A DNA stretch of 24,090 bases from Teratosphaeria epicoccoides (Eukaryota > Ascomycota > Dothideomycetes > Mycosphaerellales > Teratosphaeriaceae): positions 1 through 24,090 of the forward strand of contig JADDMT010000255.1 in assembly GCA_021401465.1 (NCBI GenBank). Reading direction: 5' to 3'. The translations under genes and the position numbers were made by a program. Numbering within the stretch: position 1 is the stretch's first letter; every line of letters begins with the position of its first letter. Positions 1-9,273 of the stretch are shown here, piece after piece. A model generated the notes under the pieces. It was given only the letters and a program-made list of their open reading frames with translations, ran no database searches and was not told where the DNA came from.

Positions 1-382
1 CAAGAGAGGATTGAATTGAGATTAAGCACGAAGCTCCTAACTGCCTGTCCTAAAGCCATCCCTATATACTAGAGAGCGACAGAGCAGCTCTGTTAGATCT
101 GTTAACAGACCCGACAGATCCGTGTCTATAGATCTGTGGACTAACCCCACAGATCTAAGGGTCTGTTATCACATGACAGATCCCTTCTTCCTTACAAGCC
201 CATGGATCTGTAGACTAACCCTACAGATCCGGGGATCTGTCCTCATGTGACAGATCCTTTCTTCCATGACTATGCCTATGACTCATAGTACTCCCATGAC
301 AGTACTATGACTCATAGCATTCAGGACCCACATGATCCTGTATCCTATAGTACTCTGGACAGTACTCCTGACACTCATGACA
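1..382 (-). mobile_element. LTR of Gypsy element B (partial, cut by window edge)
   Basis: This stretch aligns base for base, with scattered transitions, to 10595-10975, the LTR of the minus-strand B element; the first roughly 100 bp of the LTR lie outside the window. Its right edge ends in CTCATGACA, the inverted counterpart of the TGTCATAAG that opens the LTR. The sequence right of it (from 383) is not the polypurine tract seen beside the other two B LTRs but the pol of element A. So I read this as the 5' LTR of a minus-strand B element that lies off the left edge and was inserted into A. The target duplication cannot be checked here. Confidence 0.8.
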
Positions 383-1260
383 ATAAGCTTCATTTGCAGC
401 GTAGGGAGAAGCTGTCGGTTACCCTCCTCCCTAGTGTCGTAGTCTAGTTATCGCGAAGGACTGTCGGCCGGATTCGTCTTTCCGGAACGATGCTAGATAA
501 CGAAGTCAAAGCTAGTAAGGAAAGTCGCCTACCTTGCTTGCCGACTACTTAGCTGCTTCACGCCTATGAAGCCGCGAAGGTTGTTATAGTTAGTAAGCAC
601 CTTAATAGGGTACGCTACGCCTTCGAGGTAGTGTCAGTACTCCTTGAAGCCGTTAACAATAGCTAAAAGCTCTTGGTCGTAAGTCTTATAGTTAAGCTTA
701 GCGCCCTGCATCTTCCGCGACTAGAAGGCAATCAGGTACTATCGCGTACTGCCTTCGTGCAACTAGAGCTGCGATACAATTAGGGCTATTACGAATTTTG
801 AAGCATTAGTCTCTATCTAGATCTTCGTAGCGGGGTCAAAGTGCCGAAGTATAGGCGTAGTTTAAAAAGCTGCTTTAAGTTTAGAGAAGGCCTTGCTCTA
901 AGCCTCCTCCTAAGGCACTTTCCCTGGCTTTTTTCCTCGAACCGCGCCCTTTGCGAGGGCCGTAAGAGGAGCCACGATCTTCGAGTAAGATCGTATGAAT
1001 CTGCGATAGAAGTTAGTGAATCCTAGGAACACCTGCACTTCTCGGAGGGTAGTTGGCCGCAGCTACTCCGCGATTACAGACACCCTTTAGTCATCTATGA
1101 TGACTCCTTCCGTAAAGACGATGTATCCGAGAAACTCAATCCTATCTGTCAGGAATGAGCACTTCTGTAGGTTCGCGTACAGAGCGAACTTGCGGAGCCG
1201 TTCGAGCACTATACTTAGATGCTAAATATGCTCCTCCTTCGAGTTAGAATAGACTAGTAT

Positions 1261-1281
1261 ATCGTCTAAATATACTACGTA
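1261..1281 (-). other. Reverse transcriptase active-site box (YVVYLDD) of element A
   Basis: The minus strand reads TAC GTA GTA TAT TTA GAC GAT, that is Y-V-V-Y-L-D-D, the catalytic motif with the two aspartates that bind metal in Ty3/Gypsy reverse transcriptases. It survives although the frame around it has many stops. Confidence 0.85.
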
Positions 1282-2454
1282 GTAGGTGTTAACGAGGCCG
1301 GCTAGGGCCTAGTTGATATACGCTTAGAACGTCGCTAGTGCGTTAGTCAAGCTAAATGGCATCACTATATACTCGAAGTGTCTATACTACGTTCGGAATG
1401 TAGTCTTCTACTTGTCGCCCTTTCGGATCGGTATCTGGTAGTAGGCGTCCTTCAAGTTAATAGACGAGAAGATAGCGGCGCGACTAAGGTAGTCGAGCGT
1501 CTCGCTAATAAGTAGTAGGGGGCAGCGGTTCTTCTAGGTTACCGCGTTAAGGCCCCTATAGTTAACGTATAGGCGGAGCGTGTTATCCTTCTTCGGGACA
1601 AACATAACTAGCGCTCTAGCCTCGCTGTCGCTTCGTCGGATCCACGCGTTCCTTTGCGCCTTGTAGAGATAGTCTCGAAGTGTTTCGAGCTACGATTCCG
1701 ACATAGGGTATAGAGGTCGATGCGGAGGATTATAACCCTCCTTAAGGTTAATCGCATGTTCCGCGTCTAGGGCCTAGGCATAGGCCGCAGCCTCTACGTC
1801 GAAAATATCGGCGTATTCCTCTAACTCAGGCAGAAGGGTAACGTCCTCCTTGACGTTCCGTATGTAGACCGCATAAACGTATTAGACCTTCTTCATGTCC
1901 TTGTAGAAGCTGCATGCGTCACGTATCCGCACTATAGGAACTTCGCCTATAGAGCTGTAGAACTAGTTGTTAGTAGCTCTATTAACAACGACTCCCTGCT
2001 TATGGCGCTAAGGGCGGCCGAGTAGGAGCTCCTTATCAGGAACGTCTTTGGCGTAGAAGACTTCGTTAGTCTCGCGCACTTCTCCCGAGGAGTCCGCGAG
2101 TTAGAGGCGCACGTTGTACGCGCCTTAAGCCGCTACGCCTTCGCCCTGAAAGGACTTCATGGTAGGCAGCAGGGCTCCTAGGATCGGCTTCAAACCGAGC
2201 CGTACGATTACCCTCTAGGGTATTACGTTGACCTCCGCAAGGTCATCTAACATATAGTCTACTAGCTCGAGCGAGCCATTAACTCGGACCGTACTAGATA
2301 GGCGCCAGGCAGGCCACGAGTCTACACCCTTAGTAACAGACAGCTTGGATACCCGCAGTAGCCATTCGGTTGTCTTAGGCTTGTCCTTCTTTCGCCTCCC
2401 CTCCGGGGAGGTTTCGGACACCTTGCTTACCTTCTTCCTATCACTTCGTTTAGG

Positions 2455-2496
2455 ATAGCGAGCCGCCTAGTAGTCCCTCGCTCTACAGATGTAGCA
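2455..2496 (-). other. Degenerate CCHC zinc knuckle of element A gag
   Basis: The 14 codons read C-Y-I-C-x4-Y-x4-Y, exact CCHC spacing (C-x2-C-x4-H-x4-C). The histidine and last cysteine are both replaced by tyrosine (CAC to TAC, TGT to TAT). Both changes are CpA to TpA on one strand or the other, as RIP produces. Confidence 0.7.
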
Positions 2497-3689
2497 GCTA
2501 CTCAGAGGCTTCTCGCTACTGTCTTTTAGCTCGGAGGGCTTGCTCCTCTAGAATGAACTACCGCGTTAGACGTAGCCCCTAGGGCGCTTGTGATAGCGGC
2601 CCTTTAGTAGGTCCTCGGGGCTTAGACGCTTATTGTCCTTACCGCCCGATTTTCCATTTCGCTTCAAGGTAATTTCCATACGTGTCGCAAGGGACACGAG
2701 GTCTTGCCGAGTCGTCGGAAGTTTATAAAAAGTCATGATTATGTTCCGAAGATTGTTATCAAGTTTGACGAGCAAGTGCCGCATGCGTTACGTCTTAGTA
2801 TAGGGTAGCATCTGTCCCTCGAGCATGGCGAGATAGGTTGCGAAGCTAGAGGTTGTTTGTCCCTTCCCCTGCTTAGCCTTCTCGTACTCGACAGACATAG
2901 TAAGGGCGCGATTCCCCGGATCCTCGACCTAGTCGACACAGAACTAGCGAAAGTCCGCCTACGTATACGTTCTGTCATAGACCTACATAAGGTCATACTA
3001 CTCATGCTAATTGTTACGAGGTTCCTTATCCTCTTTAAGCTACATTACACTAAAGGCGACTTGTTCGCCCTCTGTGGAATATCCGCATAGGTTAAGCACG
3101 AAAACTGCCTTACATGCCTACAAGAAAGTTCGAGCCTCCTTCAAGGTGTCTCCCTTAAACGGCTTCAGGTTACATGCGTTACGACTACCTCCCGGTTAGC
3201 CTACTATGGCCCCGAATTTAGGCACTAGGTTTGCGGGCACACGCGGAGAGTCTACGCCTCCTAGTAAGTTGTCTTTGCGGGTCCCTAGCGTGAAATCTCG
3301 CTAGATTTCTTCGTCCGCTAGTTCGTTAGTACCGCTTATAGGGACGTCTTCGTCGTCCTCGCTGTTGTCGCTGCTAGGAGCGGTACGGCTCTAGCTCTAG
3401 TTCGCAAGGCGGTTCGCGACCTAATTAACAATCATGGCTACGAGGGCCGGGTCGATAGTCGGGGTTAGCTGCAGTCCCTATGCGGGGGGTCTATTGCCTA
3501 GTCTACTACGTAATTAGCCTCCCGCGGAACCGTCGCTTAATGCAGTGTTGCTCGTAGCGGGTACTTCTGCAGGCTAGTTACTCAGGCTAGCTTCGCCGTC
3601 GCGGGCGCTTAGGATGGCGCTCGCTACGCGTTAGTTGCGAGTTCGTAGTACTCTAGACATATCATAGTATTCTCTGCTAGACTGCAAAG

Positions 3690-4069
3690 CAGGGGGGAGA
3701 AAGCAGAACTAATATAGATGTATATGCTATATGATATAAAAATATCTCGCAGTGTGACAGAGTAATCCGACCTTTTAGTAGGTACAAGACAGCGCTACTT
3801 TCTGCTTATCGCAGAGGTAGCGCTAAGGGTGCTTGTAACCCCCGACGCTCCTTAATTAGGGAAAGCATGTCCGAGCCTAACCCCGCAGGGGTACCGTAGG
3901 GTCAGCGACGTGGGGGCGTCCTACGTCGACAACTAATCCTACTTGAACGACATACAAGCTAACGTATGTACGAAGGACCCCCTTACAATATGTAGCAGGG
4001 TCACTACATGCTAAGGGCGGCTATTAGAACCCATGCGGTTCTAATGGCCCCCTAGAATCAACCGTATCA
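3690..4069 (-). repeat. 5' LTR of Gypsy element A (inner edge uncertain)
   Basis: The outer edge is set at 4069: minus-strand TGATACGG begins there, and to its right the sequence matches element B integrase (compare 12230-12260). The LTR has a GC-rich part and, near 3722-3742, an AT-rich stretch that could be a TATA region. I could not find a convincing primer binding site, so the inner edge, between about 3661 and 3750, is an estimate. The only visible flank that could be a target duplication is GACAT at 4070-4074; its partner would be off the window. Confidence 0.5.
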
Positions 4070-4640
4070 GACATTCTAGACGTCTTAGCTAGTAATCTAA
4101 ACCTAGTAGCACTCGGACGAGTAGAACACCTACGCTAACTACAAACAGAAGCATGACTCGACCTGTAGTTCTATTAGCAGAACATGGTATAGTACGTGAA
4201 TCGTAAGAGAATTAAGGGACTAATTCTAAAGGAGAGGGACAAGGTATATCTCCTCTGCTGTCACATTAAATTAGACAAGCTAAGTAAAAAACTAGACGCT
4301 ATAAAACTAGGACTATTCAGGATTAAGGCTAAGAAAGGACCAGTTAATTTTAAGTTACAGCTACCTAAGCAGATGAGAATACACCCTGTGTTCTATGTCT
4401 CTCTACTAGAACAAGTAGCGCTAGACGCTACACTGTAAACAGAACCCTTACTACTTAACCCTAAAGTAGAAGAACCTAAGTACACTGTCGAGAAGATTGT
4501 CGACACTTGCTAGCAGGACAGACAGCAAGAGTACTTAGTAAAATAGGAAGGATATAGGAGTACTAAGAACACCTAGGAACCCCTACAACATCTGCGAAAC
4601 TGTTAGCAAACAATACGAAGTTTCGAGAAAAGAACGAACC
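4070..4640 (+). pseudogene. Element B integrase C-terminus with chromodomain (RIP-mutated)
   Basis: The uninterrupted piece 4196-4438 reads through the usual Gypsy integrase tail (LFRIKAKKGPVNFKLQLP, then IHPVFYVSLLE). Beyond a TAG the frame goes on into a chromodomain at about 4481-4620: VEKIVDT, EYLVKW with W written as TAG, then EGY and TWEPL with W again TAG. In chromoviruses this domain binds modified histone H3 and steers integration to heterochromatin. Stops at CAG and TGG positions make this copy dead. Confidence 0.8.
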
Positions 4641-5275
4641 TAGGAAGAAGATCATAAGCCACGACTAGACTCCTGCGGGACGCTGTCGATTAGCTCGGCT
4701 ATCACACTATCCAGGGAACCCTAATACGAGGCATTAGCGAAACCTTCTATTACGCTCCATGTCGTAAGACTAAGAGCGAGACCCGCTAAAGGATCTAGGT
4801 TAAGAAGAAACCTAGCCTGCGAAAGACCCTACTCTTTAGCCTTATCCTCCCTAATCTCACGCTCCTCGAGAGCGCAACTATCCTCGACCTTATAGTCGAC
4901 TACGTCTAACTGTTTCTAAAGACGCATCTCCTTTGTATGCGCCTCTATTATCTTCTACGAAGCCTTGGCTAGGACCGCCTTCGCAAAATTAAGATTAGCA
5001 ATTAGTCTTTTCTACTAATTACCTAACTTCTTCTATCTAACCTCTGTTACCTTCGCGTCGTAACTTCGACAGTTACTAAAGTAACACTACAAACATTTCC
5101 CTAAGGAAATGTGTACCTAACAAACGAGCTTTAACTCTTGACACTAAGTACAGGACTTCATGCTATCCTAGCCCTAATAATAGATTCGATTCGCGTAGCG
5201 TTTACATTTCTGCGTTAAAGGGGCGTTAGTGTCTAGGATAACATAAGGCAGTAATGTAGAAAGAGAAGACATCAT
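4535..5275 (-). pseudogene. Antisense frame in element B: six-cysteine, coiled-coil protein
   Basis: Opposite in sense to the retrotransposon, a frame of 247 codons starts at ATG 5275-5273 (MMSSLSTLLP). It holds a cysteine cluster of the form C-x2-C-x6-C-x9-C-x2-C-x5-C (SCTxCQELKLVC then KCLxCYFSNC), complete in this copy apart from CAG-derived stops. Next comes a long charged helical segment likely to form a coiled coil. The other B copy has the same frame with identical length at 11052-11792. Similar Cys-cluster plus coiled-coil hypothetical proteins are, as I recall, common in Pezizomycotina genomes. Role unknown; a Zn-binding partner of the element is possible. The last part overlaps the chromodomain on the other strand, so the true stop may be earlier. 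Confidence 0.6.
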
Positions 5276-5338
5276 GGCATAAAGGAAATGACAAGAGAAA
5301 CCCCATACTAATAAGGTAGCTTAGGGACGAGCTAGGCT

Positions 5339-5351
5339 AAGAGGGGGATAG
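5339..5351 (+). other. Polypurine tract of element B
   Basis: AAGAGGGGGATAG lies directly before the 3' LTR, where Gypsy elements prime plus-strand DNA synthesis. The same tract, inverted, follows the other B LTR at 10976-10988. Confidence 0.75.
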
Positions 5352-5828
5352 TGTCATAAGTGTCAGGAGTACTATAAGTCATAGGATTATAAGTGTCCTA
5401 AGTACTATGAGTTATAGTATAGTCATAGGAGTACTATGAGTTATAAGCATAGTTATAGGAGAAAGGATCTGTCATGTGAGGACAGATCCCTAGATCTATA
5501 GGGTTAGTCTACAGATCTACAGGCCTATAGGAGAGAAGGGATCTGTTATAGGATAACAGACTCTTAGATCTATAGGGTTAGTCTATAGATCTACAGACAT
5601 AGATCTGTTAGGTCTATTAACAGATCTAATAGAGCTGCTCTATCTCTCTAGTATATAGGGATAGCTTCAGGACAGGTAGTTAGGAGCTTTGTGCTTAATC
5701 TTAATTTAATCCTCTCTTGCTTAGAGGAGAGTTAGTTACAAGGTTAACTGCTATTATCGATATTCTTTATAGCTCTACGAGTCTAACACCTGATCCCCTT
5801 CCTGCTATTAGTACCTACCCTTATGACA
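5352..5828 (+). repeat. Complete 3' LTR of element B (477 bp)
   Basis: The LTR opens with TGTCATAAG and closes with CTTATGACA, a perfect 9-bp terminal inverted repeat. It matches 10491-10975 in inverted orientation and 1-382 in part. The U3 part holds repeats of a GTACTATGAGTTATAG-like motif (5370-5460) and a row of palindromes built on AGATCTGT (5465-5620). Confidence 0.9.
5465..5620 (+). repeat. Cluster of AGATCT/ACAGATCC hairpins inside the B LTR
   Basis: The first is perfect: GGATCTGTC, a 7-base loop, GACAGATCC (5465-5489). The next, 5492-5518, pairs AGATCTATAG with CTACAGATCT around GGTTAGT. Two more related units follow to about 5620. All three LTR copies have the same series, and some arms have become mismatched by C-to-T changes. 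Confidence 0.75.
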
Positions 5829-6130
5829 CCCTAGTATTAACCATATCAGAATTACAAACTCTATAAATACCTCTATTAGCTATATACTAGGGGAGCTGTT
5901 ATATAGATGCTCTATTACTAGAAGGAAGTCAAGTAGTAACTATAGTAGTAGGGTAGGGGGTAGTAGTAGCATAGCGTAATTAAAGGCCTTAATAGTAGTA
6001 ACGTGTACTAGGTCTATTATAATAAGCTATAGTGTATTAAAGAGTAGTAGATTAATAGTAACAACACTATTAATTAACAACAATAAGCTTAGTAGCAAAT
6101 AAAAACAATTAATAGCATACCTGACGAGGT
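5829..6130. other. AT-rich, gene-free strip beside the B LTR
   Basis: About 300 bp with many TAG/CTA trinucleotides and no readable frame. It could be RIP that spread beyond the repeat edge, or a remnant of a decayed repeat. Composition switches sharply to ordinary at about 6130. Confidence 0.5.
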
Positions 6131-6748
6131 GTAGGAAGTAGGGGAAGACTTACAGCTAAAATTGGTGGGAATCTTCTCTGGAGCGTCCCGGGACTAAATT
6201 TGGGGGCATTTTCAGCGCCCCAGGCTCGGCTGCCTATCCTTCTTTTCCCTCGCTACATTGGCCATGTCAGGACTTCAAGAACTCTGCCCCTGCACTGCGC
6301 TGTATTACACATACTGATGCTGCGCGAAAAGCCGGCTTCTATAACATCCTACCTATCGTGACCTTAGATCCCGCGGGAGACTGTGTATTTCTTCGCGCCT
6401 ATCGATCCTCTGAACGCTCTGAAATCTGAGTAGTGAGTGATTTGCGCGCGACAAGCTGGGCTCGGACACGCTTTCGCATCCTTGCGGAACGACATCTATA
6501 GCTCTCACATTGTCTGAGACGTGCACTGACAGTTTACGATCGTACTCATACTGTTTCTGGCAAGATGTGGCTTTAGAGTACAGCCTGCACTGCATCTTGG
6601 CGAAAAAGGCGCATCTTGCATGAGTCGATTATCCAGCGTCGAGGCACGTGACTTGGGAGTCCGCCCGGGCGCCTAAATCCCCGCTTGAGGGCGATGCTCG
6701 ATCAGCACAACTGCATGCATACTTGAGCAAGCCTTGCGACCGGCCTTG
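6131..6748 (+). promoter_or_regulatory. Upstream region of the intact gene
   Basis: Normal-composition DNA without RIP-like decay. It contains a palindromic CACGTG at 6645-6650, about 100 bp before the start codon, which could bind a bHLH-type regulator. I see no TATA box close enough to be convincing and no supported gene here; the minus-strand open frames at 6353-6595 and 6629-6889 have no recognisable content. Confidence 0.35.
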
Positions 6749-7897
6749 ATGTCTTCGCCACCTCTTGCAGACGACGACAACGTATGTACTATCACACAGA
6801 TCACACAAGCAATTCCGCGGCCTCCTACCCCCCCCTCGTCCGACACCGCCGACCGCGACCTCTCTGCCTCTCCCCCTCACTCCGCCCATTCACCTGATAC
6901 TCTGGATTATCCGTTGGCCCAGCAGATTCGTCGAGGGGTCGGGAAGACATTCTGCATCAGCCCAAAACGTTTTGAGCGCCTGACGCCTTATCTGCTAGAC
7001 GTGCGGGTAAACTACGATCCGAAAGAGCGCCTACTCTCGCGACCTATGCCCGATGTCATTCATGAGCGATTGACGAGGACTTTAAAGAACAAGTTGGAAT
7101 CGGAGATACAGCGCTTGGCGGGATCGGAAAGAGAAGTAGATGATCGAGTTCGGAAGGCGCTATCTGCCGTTGAGGAAGTTGGGTCTACCAGTATCTTCAA
7201 CACGTTGAGACTAGGGACAGAGCGAAGAGATCCTGATGTCTCTTTTCGTCCTTTCAGACGCGCCACGCATCCGACTCTGGTCTGCGAAATCGCGTATAGC
7301 CAGAGAAAGGAGTCATTGGCTGAGGTCTGTTCAAATCACATCAAGCGGTCGAAAGGCCTCGTGCAATGCGCTATCGCCGTAAACTTGCCCTACAGCACGC
7401 CTCGCGGGAATGGTGTCGTCACTGTTTACCGAGCTGTTCGAAGGGTAGAGAGTAGTCGGATCCGCGGGACTGTCGAGAAAGTACAAGAAGTCGAATTTAT
7501 CAGCTCAGATGGCGAGCTCGCGGGCAGTGATACGGAAATTCGTCTTCAAGCATCTGATCTCCTTCGCCTGGAGCCAGATCAAGGAGGTGCCGAGGCCGAG
7601 CGTGCGGTTCTGATTGTCCCTTTATCCGAACTCTTCACGCAGTACAAGGACACATGTGAAGACAAGAAACAACCCGATAAACGCAAGCGCTGGGACTTGG
7701 ACGAGTGTGAGTGGTCGAGTGTGCCTACAGAGTCCGAATATGGTAGCGAGGAAGAGCCGAGTGCGAAGCGACGGCAGCCGTTGCGTCTGGACCGGTCATC
7801 GCATTCAGACGAGACAAGTTTTACGGCTTCGCACATGGCTTCGCAGCGAAGATCAACCCGTCTGGTCGAACGTTCTAGGCATGGTGAAGCGGGCTAA
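6749..7897 (+). CDS. PD-(D/E)XK / Uma2-like nuclease-fold protein (hypothetical)
   Basis: Single-exon gene of 382 residues, the only intact one in the window. I start at ATG 6749; the frame is open five codons upstream but without an ATG. Residues 1-50 are rich in P, S, T and D and probably disordered. A helical stretch (about 100-150) leads to DPDVSF (161-166) and LVCEIAYSQ (177-185), the two core strands of the PD-(D/E)XK fold as seen in Uma2-like and related fungal proteins. D163 and E180 would be the acidic pair, but the usual E-x-K lysine is alanine (EIA), so catalysis is doubtful. The C-terminus is charged and has basic patches (KRKR about 311-314, AKRR about 339-342, RRST near 367) that could be nuclear signals or contact DNA. 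Cellular role unknown. Codon use and absence of TAG decay set it apart from both flanks. Confidence 0.7.
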   Translation: MSSPPLADDDNVCTITQITQAIPRPPTPPSSDTADRDLSASPPHSAHSPDTLDYPLAQQIRRGVGKTFCISPKRFERLTPYLLDVRVNYDPKERLLSRPMPDVIHERLTRTLKNKLESEIQRLAGSEREVDDRVRKALSAVEEVGSTSIFNTLRLGTERRDPDVSFRPFRRATHPTLVCEIAYSQRKESLAEVCSNHIKRSKGLVQCAIAVNLPYSTPRGNGVVTVYRAVRRVESSRIRGTVEKVQEVEFISSDGELAGSDTEIRLQASDLLRLEPDQGGAEAERAVLIVPLSELFTQYKDTCEDKKQPDKRKRWDLDECEWSSVPTESEYGSEEEPSAKRRQPLRLDRSSHSDETSFTASHMASQRRSTRLVERSRHGEAG

Positions 7898-8160
7898 GCA
7901 GAGCAGTCATGTCACTGCGGGGAGTTTTCTTAGCCAAATAGTTTCCTGATGAGGCTCAGGTTGTCGGTAATTTCAGAGGTCTTCACAAAGGATATCAGTT
8001 GGAGAGCCAGCAGCGGGAGCTCGATGCAATCATTGAAGCTCTCCGTGCCCTCGAGCTGCTCCCTAACAGGGACCTTTAGCACGTCTGCGTAGTGACCTTG
8101 CAGACGCAATTCAGCAGACGGACTAAGCAGACATTACTCATGTTTGCTACTCTGTGTTTG
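7898..8160 (+). other. 3' flank of the intact gene
   Basis: Ordinary composition up to about 8160, where TAG-rich sequence resumes. A short open frame in another phase overlaps the gene end (7614-7949), but I regard it as a shadow. I cannot place a polyadenylation site with confidence. Confidence 0.3.
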
Positions 8161-8412
8161 GTCTAGTGCTAACACCACGTTAGTATTGCGTTGTAGTCTG
8201 ACACGTGTGTTATAAGATGCGTTGTCTAGTGTCAATACTTTTAGCTTTAGTAGGTGTTTCTTATTATTAACTATACTAACATGGCTAATTGCCTAGGGAA
8301 GCTCTAGCGGCTAGTTAGTTAGTAGAGCTATGATTAATAAGCATATATAGTAAGAAGACTATTAACTAGGCATAAGATAAGGTTAAATGCTATTTACTTA
8401 CTTAGTAGCGCT

Positions 8413-8490
8413 AGGCCTATTTAAGTGTGTACAAGGCCTTGTAGACGCTTAAATAGGCCTTGTAGATACTTAAGTAGGCCTTATAGACTA
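8413..8490. repeat. 21-bp tandem repeat with an inverted unit
   Basis: AGGCCTTGTAGACGCTTAAAT (8434-8454) is followed by a variant copy at 8455-8475 and a partial one at 8476-8490. Just before them, AGGCCTATTTAAGTG (8413-8427) is the same motif in inverted orientation, so the block can fold on itself. Confidence 0.7.
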
Positions 8491-8770
8491 TCATAGGTAA
8501 ACGACGTATACACAGGGGTTCATGTAGTATTTAACAAGTACGATGAGGAGAGAGAGACTATCTGCTAGTTGTCTAGTCTTTTATAGCTAGCCTCGTCAGG
8601 GATCGCGTCGCATAGGCCCTAGCCTGTGCCAAGACTTAGGGCCTCGCCCTTTACATTACCCCCCCCCCTCCCCCCCTTCTTGTTCATAGCAAGGAATCCG
8701 TCAGTTTCCTTCTAGCACATAAAGCCTAGATTACAGCTAGGCTAACATAGCTTCCTAACTTCACTTCCCT

Positions 8771-8846
8771 TGTCTAAGTCTACTCTACTTGTCTAAGTCT
8801 ACTCTACTTGTCTAAGTCTACTCTACTTGTCTAAGTCTACTTTACT
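8771..8846 (+). repeat. Four tandem copies of a 19-bp unit
   Basis: TGTCTAAGTCTACTCTACT occurs three times without change (8771-8827) and a fourth time with one change (CTTTACT, 8828-8846). The near identity beside heavily mutated DNA suggests recent expansion or replication slippage. Confidence 0.9.
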
Positions 8847-9034
8847 TTACTTCTTACGCTCCCCGCTCTCTAGTGCCTATAGCCTAGCCTCTAACTAGTC
8901 TTGCTAGGTTCCTAGACTCTACTTCGCTTATTTAAATCTACTTCACTTTCCTACCTTTCTTCACTTCACTTCTATTCATCGCTATCTAAGCCATTATAGG
9001 GGCGCTCCTAGGCCTGTGCTAGTATGTCCCTTAC

Positions 9035-9045
9035 TATATAAAAAG
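9035..9045 (+). promoter_or_regulatory. TATA-like box
   Basis: TATATAAAAAG lies about 240 bp before the decayed plus-strand frame at 9274 and is flanked by GGGCGCT and AGCGCCC arms (about 9000-9006 and 9044-9050). It may belong to the promoter of that frame. Confidence 0.35.
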
Positions 9046-9273
9046 CGCCCTTTACTATCGCTCTTACTTCCTTTCTCTTACATGCTTACCTTAAACTGTA
9101 AGCCCCCCCCTCCTTCTTATACCTTCTAGCTTTTTCTCTAGGATTCTAGGCGATACTAACTAGAACTAGATAGCCCCTGCTATCTACTACATCGACTGCG
9201 CCCTCTAGGGCGTAGATTGCGTCCTATAATTAGTATGTTCTAGAGTCCTTGTTATTATGCCTAGCTTTAGCTA

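Larger units (their letters stand above)
383..3660 (-). pseudogene. Element A gag-pol, RIP-inactivated and 3'-truncated
   Basis: A likely start is the ATG at 3660-3658 (MSRVLRTRN...). The gag part runs to about 2440; 2566-2784 is an uninterrupted piece of it. A CCHC knuckle follows at 2496-2455. A protease-like segment is visible near 2215-2300 but its catalytic D-T/S-G is not intact. Reverse transcriptase covers roughly 2000-850 with the YVVYLDD box at 1281-1261. RNase H is readable around 790-590 (SRKMQGAKLNYKTYDQELLA). The frame continues into FDFVI-HRSGKTNPADSPSR, typical of the region between RNase H and integrase, then ends at 383. Many in-frame stops remain, so no functional product is expected. 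Confidence 0.75.
383..4069 (-). mobile_element. Ty3/Gypsy element A, 5' part (LTR, gag, PR, RT, RNase H)
   Basis: Read on the minus strand this is the 5' part of a Gypsy retrotransposon: LTR, gag with a zinc knuckle, a protease-like stretch, reverse transcriptase, RNase H and the start of the connection region. It stops abruptly at 383 against a B LTR, so the integrase and 3' LTR should lie beyond the window. Its right edge at 4069 interrupts the integrase of a plus-strand B element. Its RNase H differs clearly from that of B, so A and B are different families. In-frame stops are mostly TAG where CAG or TGG is expected, so it is dead by RIP. Confidence 0.8.
4070..5828 (+). mobile_element. Ty3/Gypsy chromovirus element B, 3' part, plus strand
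   Basis: This is the 3' end of a B element: end of integrase, chromodomain, an antisense reading frame, a polypurine tract and a complete 3' LTR. It is the inverted counterpart of 10491 to about 12260. Its left edge is the insertion point of element A, so its 5' part should lie left of the window. The right flank after the LTR is CCCTAGTATT; no second flank is available to confirm a target duplication. Confidence 0.85.
8161..9273. other. C/T-rich, repeat-laden region without a clear gene
   Basis: Strongly pyrimidine-biased on the plus strand, with the tandem repeats listed separately, a broken poly-C run at 8659-8676 and a TATATAAAAAG box at 9035. If element C continues leftward from its pol end at 10249, its 3' LTR could lie here, but I could not find the LTR ends. 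Confidence 0.35.

Noticed and set aside
2739..3199. Open frames on both strands inside element A gag (for example 2857-3090 and 3011-3199 plus, 2739-3005 minus)
   Set aside because: They lie in the wrong phase or strand for the recognised gag-pol frame and have no domain; low stop density follows from composition.
6781..6921. GTATGT donor inside the intact gene that might mark an intron
   Set aside because: The frame is open straight through, and no branch site with a well-placed acceptor is convincing; a single exon is simpler.
7614..7949. 111-codon plus-strand frame overlapping the end of the intact gene
   Set aside because: It is in another phase of a gene with good domain evidence, and its sequence has no recognisable features.
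8771..8846. CRISPR-like array
   Set aside because: The units are contiguous without spacers and the organism is a eukaryote; it is a plain tandem repeat.
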